A DNA stretch of 64,000 nucleotides from Paraburkholderia xenovorans LB400 (GTDB lineage: Bacteria > Pseudomonadota > Gammaproteobacteria > Burkholderiales > Burkholderiaceae), in contig NC_007952.1 of NCBI RefSeq assembly GCF_000013645.1, positions 2,604,001-2,668,000 of the forward strand, given 5' to 3'. The notes beneath the pieces are model-generated. The model made no database searches and was not told the origin of the DNA. It saw nothing but the letters and a program-made list of their open reading frames with translations. Made by a program: the position numbers and the translations under genes. Positions 50,398-59,325 of this stretch are shown piece by piece (within the stretch, counting starts at the first letter, position 1; each line of letters starts with the position of its first letter).

Positions 50398-51637
50398 TGA
50401 ATTGGACAAGTTGGGTGGAGTGACTACGTCGAACGGCGGACAGGTCCAGGGACGTGCGTGACGTTTCTCCACAGAACTCAGATCGGGCCGCCTCTTCAGC
50501 GGGCCTGCGCACGCGCGTGAGAATCGGCTCGAAACGCTTGCTCCAGCACACATCTGCCCGAAACCTGGCCACATTCTCGAAATCGCAATGACTTCGATTA
50601 ACGGCGTCCCAAAGATGCTCCCAGGACGATTCGTGGCAAATCAGGCTTACACCGTCAGCGGCGGCTCTTGAGCGCATTTCTCCAAATTCGGTGGACCATA
50701 CCGGCACGCCCATCGACCGATATTCATAGAATTTGATCGGATCTACTCCTGCGGTCAGATCGTTGATCCGGAACGGAATCAGTCCCACAGCGAATTCGCT
50801 TACGAGCGCGGCCATCTGCTCGTGCGGTTGTTCGCCAATGCATTCGATGTTTGCCGGAAGATCCGGAGGACGGGCGACGAACTCAGGTCCGATCAGCCGT
50901 ATCGGCACAGTGGGCAATGCTGATGCGATTGAACGCACAAGCGGCCAATCGAACCATTCCCCGATCGTACCGACGTAGCCGATATACTTTCTCGACACAG
51001 GCGAGGACGGCGGTGGCAGGTTTTCCGTGCAATAACCATTCAACACGACAACGGCGTCCCGTCTTATCCGGCTCAGATCCTGCGCCAGTTGCGCCGACGA
51101 GCAATACACGTCGGTAACCTTCCGACAGATCGCGCTCATTCTGGCGTTCATCGCAAATCGCGAAACTCCCCGGTAAAACGCGGGGAAATTGCCCAGGATA
51201 TCCGCGAAAGACCGCTGATGCGGGATGTGAGCCAGCGCCCACTCGGCAAGCCTGCTCGGGCGCCCAATAGCCAGCACGCAGTGCTCCGTGTCGTGCGCGA
51301 ACTCCGTCATGCGCGCGAGCACAGGCTTCCACGCGACCACACGGTTAATGAAACCTGCCAATGGCAGCGGCTCGATGGGAAGCGCCGAAGGACGTAACAC
51401 GCGGATGCGCATGTCATTGTTATGAGTCAGCGAAGCCGGATGAGAGCCTATCCGCCTGAGATCGGCAAAATTGGGCAAGCGGGTCGGGTACGGATCGATC
51501 CACAAAATCTTGCCGAAGCCATGATCTGCAAACGCCGAGACCATGAAGTGCGGACGCTGCGCGTAGCTATCAAACGGAACCGAAGAAAAATAGATCAGGC
51601 CGTTCCTGTCTGCACTAGTGATTTCCTGCGCGCTCAT
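50384..51637 (-). CDS. GT-B-type glycosyltransferase of the glycan operon
   Basis: A 417-residue protein resembling the central transferase domain of the 1119-residue protein: LIYFSSVPFDSYAQRPHFMV at the start, YIGYVGTIGEWFDWPLVRSI and DPIKFYEYRSMGVPVWSTEF later. These match the nucleotide-sugar-binding half of GT-B enzymes. There is no signal peptide. The ATG at 51637 overlaps the wecB stop by four bases. It likely adds one sugar during assembly of the exported glycan; the donor is unknown. Confidence 0.82.
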   Translation of the reverse strand: MSAQEITSADRNGLIYFSSVPFDSYAQRPHFMVSAFADHGFGKILWIDPYPTRLPNFADLRRIGSHPASLTHNNDMRIRVLRPSALPIEPLPLAGFINRVVAWKPVLARMTEFAHDTEHCVLAIGRPSRLAEWALAHIPHQRSFADILGNFPAFYRGVSRFAMNARMSAICRKVTDVYCSSAQLAQDLSRIRRDAVVVLNGYCTENLPPPSSPVSRKYIGYVGTIGEWFDWPLVRSIASALPTVPIRLIGPEFVARPPDLPANIECIGEQPHEQMAALVSEFAVGLIPFRINDLTAGVDPIKFYEYRSMGVPVWSTEFGEMRSRAAADGVSLICHESSWEHLWDAVNRSHCDFENVARFRADVCWSKRFEPILTRVRRPAEEAARSEFCGETSRTSLDLSAVRRSHSTQLVQFNGRK

Positions 51638-52788
51638 AGCTGCAGCGCCGTTCGAGCAAGCGGCGGTACTGAATTCATGGACGAGCGATAGCCCAACAGA
51701 GAGTCTTCCAGAATCGCCACGATGCGTTTTGCAGAAAGCCCGTCGCCATACGGTGAAGCGCCCTTTGCCATTCGTGCGTATTCGCTTCGATCCAGCAGCA
51801 GCCGCTCGACGCTCTCGACAATGCGCGCGGTCTCCGTTCCAACGAGCGCGGCGACGCCAGACGACACCGCCTCCGGCCGCTCGGTTTCGTCTCGCAACAC
51901 GAGGACTGGTTTGCCGAGCGCCGGCGCCTCCTCCTGCACGCCGCCTGAGTCGCTGATAATGATGTGCGCTGCCTCCATTGCAGCGATGAAACTCAGGTAG
52001 TCCAAAGGCTTGCAAAGCACAACCCGCGGGTGGTTTCCCAACAAGCTATGAACCACGACGGAAACATTCGGATTCGGATGAACCGGAAACATGATGTCTA
52101 GTGAATCGTGGCGCGCCAGCAATTCGAGCACGGCTGAACAGATGCGCTTGAGTGGTTCGCCAAAATTCTCACGGCGGTGCGTGGTTACCAGGAGGAGACG
52201 ACGACCATCGGCGACATGGCATGGCATCTTGCTGGCGTGCCGGCGGGCTTCCAGTAATGCGTCAATGACCGTATTCCCGGTCATGAATACGGTGTCGGAT
52301 GAGACGCCCTCATCCAGCAGGTTCTGGGCTGATGCCTGGGTTGGAGCAAAGTGCCATTTCGCAAGGCGCCCGGTAACGACACGGTTCATTTCCTCTGGAA
52401 ATGGATTCCGCAAATCTCGCGTACGCAACCCCGCCTCGACGTGCCCGACCGGAATATGGTTGTAGAACGAAACAAGCGACGCGGCGAGTACGGTAGTCGT
52501 GTCGCCCTGCACGAGGGTCGCCGACGGCTTGACATCACGCAATACGTCGTCGAGCGACGTAATGAGACGCGACGTTATTCCGGACAGCGTTTGATCTGGG
52601 CGCATCAGATCAAGATCGTAGTCCGACCCGATGTCGAACACGTCCATCACCTGATCGAGCATCTCGCGATGTTGTGCCGTTGCGATCACGACCGGCTGAA
52701 GTGTGGACGAAGCCTTCAGCGCGCGGATCACGGGCGCCATCTTGATCGCCTCCGGGCGTGTTCCGAAAACCACCGCAATTTTTTTCAT
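51634..52788 (-). CDS. wecB: UDP-N-acetylglucosamine 2-epimerase
   Basis: A 384-residue non-hydrolysing epimerase that forms UDP-ManNAc from UDP-GlcNAc. VVFGTRPEAIKMAPVIRAL begins the protein, followed by VQGDTTTVLAASLVSFYNHI, HVEAGLRTRDLRNPFPEEMN and SDSGGVQEEAPALGKPVLVL, all characteristic of WecB. It is the first gene of the glycan operon and provides the activated sugar precursor. It is preceded by an AT-rich leader with a hairpin. ManNAc or a derivative is probably part of the glycan. Confidence 0.94.
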   Translation of the reverse strand: MKKIAVVFGTRPEAIKMAPVIRALKASSTLQPVVIATAQHREMLDQVMDVFDIGSDYDLDLMRPDQTLSGITSRLITSLDDVLRDVKPSATLVQGDTTTVLAASLVSFYNHIPVGHVEAGLRTRDLRNPFPEEMNRVVTGRLAKWHFAPTQASAQNLLDEGVSSDTVFMTGNTVIDALLEARRHASKMPCHVADGRRLLLVTTHRRENFGEPLKRICSAVLELLARHDSLDIMFPVHPNPNVSVVVHSLLGNHPRVVLCKPLDYLSFIAAMEAAHIIISDSGGVQEEAPALGKPVLVLRDETERPEAVSSGVAALVGTETARIVESVERLLLDRSEYARMAKGASPYGDGLSAKRIVAILEDSLLGYRSSMNSVPPLARTALQL

Positions 52789-52805
52789 TTTCGAGTCCGG
52801 TTATA

Positions 52806-52835
52806 GATTCGGATACCTTATTAAGTATTCGAATC
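52806..52835 (-). promoter_or_regulatory. leader hairpin or operator upstream of wecB
   Basis: Arms GATTCGGATAC and GTATTCGAATC (10 of 11 bases complementary) enclose an 8-nt AT loop, 17 bp upstream of the wecB ATG. It could be an operator over the promoter or a 5' leader stem-loop. Confidence 0.4.
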
Positions 52836-53017
52836 TTCGAAATGGCACGACCGATCGCGTATGTTCATACGCCAGAAACTGGATGCGATCTTAAGGCCAA
52901 TGCGACCGGAGGAATGGGGCGAAAATGCTGATCAGCAGGGGGATAATTTCCGATCTGATCGCGAGGAAAATTCATTTGGCGAGCGGAATTTTCAGCAACG
53001 ATCACAGCGCTCGTGAG

Positions 53018-53043
53018 AACCGCGCTGATGAACCGCGCTGATG
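53018..53043. repeat. 13-bp tandem duplication
   Basis: AACCGCGCTGATG occurs twice head to tail in non-coding DNA. No role is apparent. Confidence 0.6.
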
Positions 53044-53217
53044 TCACGCAGCGCGGCAGCACCCGTGCACACCCAAGTCAAACGCCAGCGGATACGAGCT
53101 ATCCGCATCGCGGCCCATTGCAGGCCGGATCAAAACCAGACACCATTGATGTTTCAAGGCACGGCAGCGCGCACCCGCGCGCTGCCCGACACCCTACCGC
53201 AACCTCTATCGCAACGA

Positions 53218-53610
53218 TTACTTCTGCACCGCCGCGTCGTCTTCGCGAAACAGCTTATCGGCCAGATGAAACGCCGAATTGGCCGCCGGCACACCGCAAT
53301 AGATCGCGCTTTGCAGCAGCACTTCCTTGATCTGCTCACGCGTCACACCGTTGTTCTTCGCGGCGCGCAGATGCAGTGCGAGTTCTTCGCCGCGGTTGAG
53401 CGCGACCATCATCGCGATGGTCAGCAGGCTGCGCGTGTGACGCGGCAAGCCCTCGCGCGTCCAGATTTCGCCCCATGCATAGCGGGTGATGAAATTCTGA
53501 AACTCTTCCGTCAGCTCAGTGCGGTTCGCGAGCGACCGGTCGACGTGCGCACTACCCAGCACCGCGCGGCGCACTCCGAGTCCGGCTTCGTAACGGTCTT
53601 CGTCGTTCAT
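53218..53610 (-). CDS. pcaC: 4-carboxymuconolactone decarboxylase
   Basis: A 130-residue CMD-family protein. RYAWGEIWTREGLPRHTRSL and LLQSAIYCGVPAANSAFHLA match PcaC. It decarboxylates 4-carboxymuconolactone to the 3-oxoadipate enol-lactone. The ATG at 53610 overlaps the pcaD stop by four bases, and it is the last gene of pcaIJBDC. It is separate here, not fused to pcaD as in some actinobacterial and rhizobial PcaL proteins. Confidence 0.93.
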   Translation of the reverse strand: MNDEDRYEAGLGVRRAVLGSAHVDRSLANRTELTEEFQNFITRYAWGEIWTREGLPRHTRSLLTIAMMVALNRGEELALHLRAAKNNGVTREQIKEVLLQSAIYCGVPAANSAFHLADKLFREDDAAVQK

Positions 53611-54398
53611 TTCTGCTCCGTCAGGAAGTCGACCACGGTCTTCGTGAAAGCGTCGGCTCTCTCGATGTTGGAAATGTGCGAGGCATCCAGTTCCACGTAG
53701 CGCGCGCCCGCGATCGCCTGCGCCAGTTCGCGGCCTTGCGCCGGCGTCGCGGCCAGATCGTGCGTGCCGCTGATCACCAGCGCCGGCACCTTGATGCCGG
53801 GCGCCTCGGGACGCAGGTCGGCGGCGTCGATGGCTTCGCAGTTGGAGGCGTAGCCTTCCTTGTCGGTATGCACGAACACGTCGCGAATCATGGCCAGCAC
53901 CACCGGTTCGCGTTCCATGTAGTCCGCCGTGAACCAGCGCGGCAGGACGGCATCGGCCAGCGCGTGCATGCCTTCGGTGCGCGCCTTCACGGCGCGCGGC
54001 ACCCACACTTCCGGCGAGCCGATGCGCGCGGCCGTATTGCACAGCGCGACGCGCTCGATCCGATCCGCGTGGCGCGCGGCCAACGCAACGCCGGTCAGGC
54101 CGCCCATCGACAGTCCGCAGAAATTCGCGCGGGCGATCTTCAGCGTATCCATCAGGCCGAGCACGTCGCCGGTCAGTTGCTCGATCGTGTACGGGCCTTT
54201 CGGCGCTTCCGAGTGGCCGTGGCCGCGCGTGTCGTAGCGCAGCACGCGAAAGTGTTTCGACAGCGCCGCGACTTGCGGCGCCCACATGGACAGATCGGTG
54301 CCGAGCGAATTCGACAGGACGATCCACGGCGCGTTGCCGTGGCGCTCGCCGTCGATTCGATAGTGAAGCTCGGTGCCGTTGACTGCGGCGTATGGCAT
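53607..54398 (-). CDS. pcaD: 3-oxoadipate enol-lactonase
   Basis: A 263-residue alpha/beta hydrolase that opens the enol-lactone to 3-oxoadipate. The nucleophile elbow is GLSMGG (95-100, Ser97), and RVLRYDTRGHGHSEAPKGPY matches PcaD. The final ELDASHISNIERADAF provides the catalytic histidine. It is between pcaB, 5 bp upstream, and pcaC, which overlaps it. It acts in the protocatechuate branch of the beta-ketoadipate pathway. Confidence 0.93.
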   Translation of the reverse strand: MPYAAVNGTELHYRIDGERHGNAPWIVLSNSLGTDLSMWAPQVAALSKHFRVLRYDTRGHGHSEAPKGPYTIEQLTGDVLGLMDTLKIARANFCGLSMGGLTGVALAARHADRIERVALCNTAARIGSPEVWVPRAVKARTEGMHALADAVLPRWFTADYMEREPVVLAMIRDVFVHTDKEGYASNCEAIDAADLRPEAPGIKVPALVISGTHDLAATPAQGRELAQAIAGARYVELDASHISNIERADAFTKTVVDFLTEQK

Positions 54399-54403
54399 GC
54401 CCG

Positions 54404-55783
54404 TTACTCCCTGGAATGGTCGCGCTGCGAGCGCGTGGTGTGAAGGGCCAGCGCGGCATCCACATAAGCGTGCGCCTGGCCGACGTATTGAGCCGGATCG
54501 AGCAGTTGCTTCAGACGCTCGAGCGGAAGATGTTCGGTCACAGCCGGGTCTTCGGCAAGCACGTCGAAGAGCGTCCGGCCGTCGCGGATCGCGGCTTTCG
54601 ACGCGCGCTCCACCCGATGATGCGCGTCGAGCCGGCCGATGCTGTCGCCGAGCGCGAGCATCACCGCTTCACCGAGAATCAGGCCGTGCGTAATGTCGAG
54701 ATTGGCGGCGAGGCGCGCCACGTTCACGTTCAGCCCCGCGGCGATCTGTTCGATGTTGGCGAGCGCGCCGCCCGCGAGACGCGCGAGATCCGGCAGCGCA
54801 TCCCACTCGGCTTGCCAGCCGCCGAGCGCGCGTTCGTGCTCCTGCACCATGCCGGCAAACACCGTGGCGACCAGCCCGGGCGCGCGGGTGGCGGCCGTCA
54901 GCACCGCCGCGCAGCCGACCGGGTTGCGCTTGTGCGGCATGGTCGACGAACCGCCCTTGCCGGCTGCGGCCGGTTCGGCCAGTTCGTCGATTTCGGTTTG
55001 CATCTGCAGCGAGATGTCGCGCGCGATCTTGCCGAGCGTGCCGATCAGCATGCCGAACAGCGCCGCCGTTTCGGCAATGCGATCGCGCTGTGTGTGCCAC
55101 GGCAGCGTCGGCACGGCAAGGCCGAGTTCCTCTGCGAGCGATTGCGTGACTTGCGGCGCGGCCTCGCGCAGGCTCGCCAGCGTGCCCGCTGCGCCGCCGA
55201 ATTGCAGCACCAGCACGCGACTGCGCAACGCATCGAGCCGCTCGCGATGACGCAGCAACGCGTCGAGCCATTGCGCGAATTTGAGGCCGAGCGTGATGGG
55301 CAGCGCCTGCTGCAGCCAGGTGCGGCCGATCATCGGCGTGGCGCGATGCGCGGCCGCGAGTTTCGCCACGGCGTGACAGGTGGCTTGCAGGCCGCGGTCG
55401 AGCAGATCGAAGGTGTCGCGCAATTGCAGCACGGTCGCCGTGTCGATGATGTCCTGGCTGGTGGCGCCCCAGTGCACGTATTTCGACGCTTCGGCGTCGG
55501 CCGCCTTGACGCGCGCGGTGAGTTGCTTGACGAGCGGAATCGCGAGATTACCGCCGAGCGCGGCGTCGCGTGCGAGCGCGTCCGCGTCGAGCTGATCGGC
55601 CTGGCAGGCGGCCTCGATCGCGGCCACCGCCGTAGGCGGAATCACGTGATGCGTGGCTGAAGCACGCGCGAGCGCCGCTTCCACGTCGAGCATGCGTTGC
55701 AGCGTGGCACGCGGCGCCCAGATGTCGTTCATGGGCTGCGTGCCGCAAAGAAGGCCGGTCAGACGGGCGCTGGAGTCGAGCAT
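54404..55783 (-). CDS. pcaB: 3-carboxy-cis,cis-muconate cycloisomerase
   Basis: A 459-residue member of the fumarase/aspartase superfamily. The signature GSSTMPHKRNP is at residues 278-288, with KYVHWGATSQDIIDTATVLQ earlier. It lactonises 3-carboxy-muconate to 4-carboxymuconolactone. It follows pcaJ by 49 bp and is 5 bp before pcaD. The ring-cleavage genes pcaGH and the thiolase gene pcaF are not in the window. Confidence 0.94.
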   Translation of the reverse strand: MLDSSARLTGLLCGTQPMNDIWAPRATLQRMLDVEAALARASATHHVIPPTAVAAIEAACQADQLDADALARDAALGGNLAIPLVKQLTARVKAADAEASKYVHWGATSQDIIDTATVLQLRDTFDLLDRGLQATCHAVAKLAAAHRATPMIGRTWLQQALPITLGLKFAQWLDALLRHRERLDALRSRVLVLQFGGAAGTLASLREAAPQVTQSLAEELGLAVPTLPWHTQRDRIAETAALFGMLIGTLGKIARDISLQMQTEIDELAEPAAAGKGGSSTMPHKRNPVGCAAVLTAATRAPGLVATVFAGMVQEHERALGGWQAEWDALPDLARLAGGALANIEQIAAGLNVNVARLAANLDITHGLILGEAVMLALGDSIGRLDAHHRVERASKAAIRDGRTLFDVLAEDPAVTEHLPLERLKQLLDPAQYVGQAHAYVDAALALHTTRSQRDHSRE

Positions 55784-55832
55784 GATGACGTGGATAACCT
55801 GAGGTATCGAAAGTGAAAGCGCCCGCCGCGCG

Positions 55833-56492
55833 TCAGGCCGCGCGCGCCGCTTGCGTGCCGTCGATCAGCGGCACGCCGGTCAGCTTGTGCAATGCATCGA
55901 AATCGATGTCCGAAAAAATCTCGCGCACCACGAGGCCCTGATCCGTGACATCGATCATCGCAAGGTCCGTGTAGATGCGGTCGACGCAACCCACGCCCGT
56001 TACCGGGTAGGTGCATTCGGCGGCGATCTTGCTCTCGCCCTGCTTGGTCAGATGCTCCATCATGACATAGACCTGCTTCGCGCCGATGGCCAGATCCATC
56101 GCACCGCCCACGGCCGGAATCGCGTCCGGCGCGCCGGTGTGCCAGTTCGCCAGATCGCCGCCGGCCGATACCTGGAAAGCGCCGAGCACGCAAAAATCCA
56201 GATGGCCGCCGCGCATCATCGCGAACGAATCGGCGTGGTGGAAATAGGCGCCGCCCGTGAGCAGCGTGACGTGCTGCTTGCCGGCGTTGATCAGTTCGTC
56301 GTCTTCCTCGCCTTTGGCGGGCGCCGGGCCCATGCCGAGCAAACCGTTTTCGCTGTGCAGGAAAATTTCCTTGTCGGCGGCGAGGTGATTGGCCACCAGC
56401 GTCGGCACGCCGATGCCGAGGTTCACATAGGCGCCTTCGGGAATGTCCTGCGCAACGCGCCGGGCCATTTCATCGCGAGTCAGTTTTTTCAT
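55833..56492 (-). CDS. pcaJ: 3-oxoadipate CoA-transferase subunit B
   Basis: A 219-residue beta subunit of a family-I CoA-transferase. The catalytic glutamate lies in the SENG motif (47-50, Glu48), followed by GLLGMGPAPAKGEEDDELIN. With PcaI it transfers CoA from succinyl-CoA to 3-oxoadipate. Succinyl-CoA:acetoacetate transferase is similar in sequence; the pcaBDC genes downstream decide in favour of PcaJ. It lies 13 bp after pcaI. Confidence 0.9.
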   Translation of the reverse strand: MKKLTRDEMARRVAQDIPEGAYVNLGIGVPTLVANHLAADKEIFLHSENGLLGMGPAPAKGEEDDELINAGKQHVTLLTGGAYFHHADSFAMMRGGHLDFCVLGAFQVSAGGDLANWHTGAPDAIPAVGGAMDLAIGAKQVYVMMEHLTKQGESKIAAECTYPVTGVGCVDRIYTDLAMIDVTDQGLVVREIFSDIDFDALHKLTGVPLIDGTQAARAA

Positions 56493-56505
56493 GTCGGTCT
56501 CCGGT

Positions 56506-57207
56506 TCAGGCTGCCGTGGCGGTGGCGGCGGTTTGGTGCGCCGCTTGCGGCACTTCGATCACGCGCTGCACGAATATGCCGGGCGTGATGATCACTTCGG
56601 GATCGAGCGCGCCGAGCGGCACGACTTGCGACACCTGCACGATCGCGGTCTTTGCCGCGCTGGCCATGATCGGTCCGAAATTGCGAGCCGTCTTGCGATA
56701 GGTGAGATTACCCCAGCGATCGCCCTTATACGCCTTGATCAACGCGAAGTCCGCATGCAGCGGCGACTCCAGCACATAGTGCCGGCCGTCGATCAGACGG
56801 GTTTCCTTGCCTTGCGCGAGCCTCGTGCCATAGCCGGTCGGCGTGAAGAAGCCGCCGATACCCGCGCCTGCCGCACGAATGCGCTCCGCGAGATTGCCCT
56901 GCGGCACCAGTTCGAGTTCGATCTCTCCGGCGCGATACAACGCGTCGAATACGTATGAATCGGTTTGGCGCGGAAACGAGCAGATGATCTTGCGCACGCG
57001 CTTCGCCTTGAGCAGCGCCGCGAGGCCGATGTCACCGTTACCGGCATTGTTGTTGACGATGGTCAGATCGCGCGCGCCCTGTTCGATGAGCGCGTCGATC
57101 AACTCCGACGGCATGCCGGCCGTGCCGAACCCGCCGATCATGACGGTCGCGCCGTCGTGCACATCGGCAACGGCCGATTGAAGTGACTCGAAAATCTTGT
57201 TGATCAT
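56506..57207 (-). CDS. pcaI: 3-oxoadipate CoA-transferase subunit A
   Basis: A 233-residue alpha subunit. GATVMIGGFGTAGMPSELID is the CoA-binding GxGGF motif region, and AAGAGIGGFFTPTGYGT is also characteristic. It leads the pcaIJBDC operon, 384 bp from the divergent LysR gene. The upstream gap holds inverted repeats suited to a regulator. It supplies the last but one step of the beta-ketoadipate pathway. Confidence 0.92.
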   Translation of the reverse strand: MINKIFESLQSAVADVHDGATVMIGGFGTAGMPSELIDALIEQGARDLTIVNNNAGNGDIGLAALLKAKRVRKIICSFPRQTDSYVFDALYRAGEIELELVPQGNLAERIRAAGAGIGGFFTPTGYGTRLAQGKETRLIDGRHYVLESPLHADFALIKAYKGDRWGNLTYRKTARNFGPIMASAAKTAIVQVSQVVPLGALDPEVIITPGIFVQRVIEVPQAAHQTAATATAA

Positions 57208-57591
57208 GTCGAATTTCCTTTTGGGGCGCTGCGTGCCGCCGGGCTGGCCGCGTTGAGGACAGCGCTGGGCGGAACGGTCTCCGGGCCGATGCCGGCGATG
57301 GCCTGCCGAATGGTGATGCGGGCTGGCGCCGCCGGTTGGCTCGCGCTGAATTTGTTCGTTATATGAACATGGATTCGTTTAGCGAACGTTCTGGCGATTA
57401 TGGTTGTCCTCCGGGCCGCTTGTCAAGGCAGGGGATTCCCCTTAAGCATAGGTTTTGCCGCGCGCCGTGCAGGTTCGCCGCAAGGTCGCGGGATGGCGGA
57501 GAACTCGTCGCACTATGCTTGAGGTCGATTATTCGGCTAACCTCTATCCACGTACCGCATACTCCGCGTTCGCCTCACAGGTCATGCACGC
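57208..57591. other. 384-bp divergent promoter region between pcaI and a LysR gene
   Basis: No gene is supported. The centre (57345-57395) is AT-richer and carries two inverted repeats described separately. The remainder shows no recognisable feature. Confidence 0.6.
57353..57386. promoter_or_regulatory. paired inverted repeats upstream of pcaI
   Basis: TGTTC-N7-GAACA (57353-57369) is followed five bases later by TTCG-N5-CGAA (57374-57386). The GTTCG/CGAAC half-sites recall boxes of IclR-type Pca regulators, but no such gene is in the window; the adjacent LysR protein is the alternative binder. Location about 150 bp upstream of pcaI. Confidence 0.4.
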
Positions 57592-58521
57592 ATGTCTGAA
57601 ACAAACCTGGATCTGAACCTGATCCCTTACCTGGTCGCGATGGAAGACACGCGCAATGTCAGCCGCGCGGCCGAGCAACTCGGCGTGAGCCAGCCGCGCG
57701 TGAGCACCGCGCTGGGAAAATTGCGCGAGTATTTCGAGGATCCGCTTTTCGTGCGCACGTCGAAGGGCATGGAGCCCACGCCGCGTGCGCTCGCCATCCT
57801 GCCCGCCGCGCGCGACGCGCTGCTGCGCATCGAGAAAGGCATGCTCGACGTGCAGGAATTCAACCCGGCCGCCAGCACGCGCACGTTCTCGATTGCGCTT
57901 TCCGATGTCGGCGAAATCGTGTTTCTGCCGCGGCTTCTGCAACTTTTCGCCGAACGCGCGCCGTTCGCGAATCTGCGCTCGGTGACGCTTTCGCCCTCGC
58001 AGGTGGAACGCGGGCTCGAATCGGGCGACGTCGACCTCGCCGTCGGCTACTTCCCCGATCTGTCGGGCAATAACTTCTTCCAGCAGCGGCTCTTCACCCA
58101 TCGATTCATCTGCCTGATGCGCACGGGCCATCCGCTGTCGAAGGCGCCGCTCACGCTGGCGCAATATGTGGCGTCGGGGCATGCCGTGGTGCGCGCCGAA
58201 GGACGCAGCCAGGAAGTCCTCGAACACTACCTGGAGAAGAAACGCATCAAGCGGCGCGCGGTGCTCGAAACGCCTCACTTCATGAGCCTGCCGTTCATCC
58301 TCGCGCGCACCGATCTGCTTGCGACGGTGCCGCACGCGATCGGCTTCGCGTATGTATCGGAGCACGCGTCGATCACGCTGGTCGAGCCGCCGCTGCCGTT
58401 GCCGCACTTCGATCTGCGGCAGCACTGGCATCGCAAGTTTCATAACGATCCGCGCACGAGCTGGCTGCGCGGCGTGGTCGCCGAACTGTTCAACGACGCG
58501 ATGGACGAGTGGCCGAAATGA
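57592..58521 (+). CDS. LysR-family regulator divergent from pcaIJBDC
   Basis: A 309-residue LysR regulator. SRAAEQLGVSQPRVSTALGK is the helix-turn-helix, and the N-terminus LDLNLIPYLVAMEDTRNV places it with the NodD/SyrM-like group rather than with PcaQ. The effector domain starts RTFSIALSDVGEIVFLPRLL. Divergent placement from pcaI makes it the prime candidate regulator of the pca genes, responding to an aromatic acid or 3-oxoadipate. It might instead regulate a distant locus. Confidence 0.87.
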   Translation: MSETNLDLNLIPYLVAMEDTRNVSRAAEQLGVSQPRVSTALGKLREYFEDPLFVRTSKGMEPTPRALAILPAARDALLRIEKGMLDVQEFNPAASTRTFSIALSDVGEIVFLPRLLQLFAERAPFANLRSVTLSPSQVERGLESGDVDLAVGYFPDLSGNNFFQQRLFTHRFICLMRTGHPLSKAPLTLAQYVASGHAVVRAEGRSQEVLEHYLEKKRIKRRAVLETPHFMSLPFILARTDLLATVPHAIGFAYVSEHASITLVEPPLPLPHFDLRQHWHRKFHNDPRTSWLRGVVAELFNDAMDEWPK

Positions 58522-58657
58522 GCGTTGCCCGACCAGCGCGGCCCGACAGCCAAAGGGGACATCGACCCGACTTGGCATAAAACATGGAACAATGGCCGCA
58601 CTCATTGAACCCGCGCGCTCCAGACAGGATCGACGCGCGATCCCGGAGGAGCGACGG

Positions 58658-59296
58658 ATGACCAGCAGCAAGGCAAAAAAAACCAGACTCATAACCACGG
58701 CGGAGCGTCCGAGCCGCGAGGAAGCCGAAGCAGCTGTTCGCGTGCTGCTGCGCTGGGCCGGCGACGATCCGGCGCGTGAAGGCCTGATCGACACGCCGGC
58801 GCGCGTGGTGCGCTCGTACGAGGAGTTTTATGCCGGCTACCAGGTCGACCCGCGCGAGATCCTTGCCCGCACCTTCTCCGAAGTGGACGGCTACGACGAG
58901 ATGATCGTGCTGAAAGACATCCGCTTCGAAAGCTATTGCGAACATCACATGGTGCCGATCATCGGGCGCGCGCACGTGGCGTATCTGCCGGAGCATCGCG
59001 TGGTGGGCATCTCCAAGCTGGCGCGTCTCGTGGATGCATTCGCCAAGCGCCTGCAGATCCAGGAAAAGATGACGGTGCAGATCGCCGACACCTTGAACGA
59101 AGTGCTGCAACCGGCGGGCGTCGGCGTGATTCTCGAAGCCGCGCATCAATGCATGTCGACACGCGGCGTGCACAAGGCAGGCGTGACGATGGTCACCTCG
59201 CGCATGCTCGGCACGTTCCGCACGGATCCGTCCACGCGTCGCGAGTTTCTGTCGATCGTCGGTAATCCGGGCGTAGTGGCGGTCTCCAATACGTAG
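58658..59296 (+). CDS. folE: GTP cyclohydrolase I
   Basis: A 212-residue enzyme that makes 7,8-dihydroneopterin triphosphate from GTP, the first step of folate synthesis. Zinc ligands are Cys94 and His97 (SYCEHHMVP) and Cys165 (AHQCMSTRG). The segment KLARLVDAFAKRLQIQEKMT is characteristic. GGAGGAG lies before the ATG at 58658; the longer upstream frame overlaps the LysR gene. Codons 6-9 contain a run of eight A residues (58675-58682). The gene is convergent with the DMT transporter gene, 29 bp away. Confidence 0.94.
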   Translation: MTSSKAKKTRLITTAERPSREEAEAAVRVLLRWAGDDPAREGLIDTPARVVRSYEEFYAGYQVDPREILARTFSEVDGYDEMIVLKDIRFESYCEHHMVPIIGRAHVAYLPEHRVVGISKLARLVDAFAKRLQIQEKMTVQIADTLNEVLQPAGVGVILEAAHQCMSTRGVHKAGVTMVTSRMLGTFRTDPSTRREFLSIVGNPGVVAVSNT

Positions 59297-59325
59297 GCAC
59301 GGCCCGGCCTCTAGACATCGGCACC

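Larger units (their letters stand above)
52789..53217. other. 429-bp intergenic region between wecB and pcaC
   Basis: I see no gene. The wecB side holds an AT-rich inverted repeat (52806-52835) and probable promoter of the glycan operon. A tandem duplication of AACCGCGCTGATG lies at 53018-53043. The rest has no recognisable feature. Confidence 0.6.
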
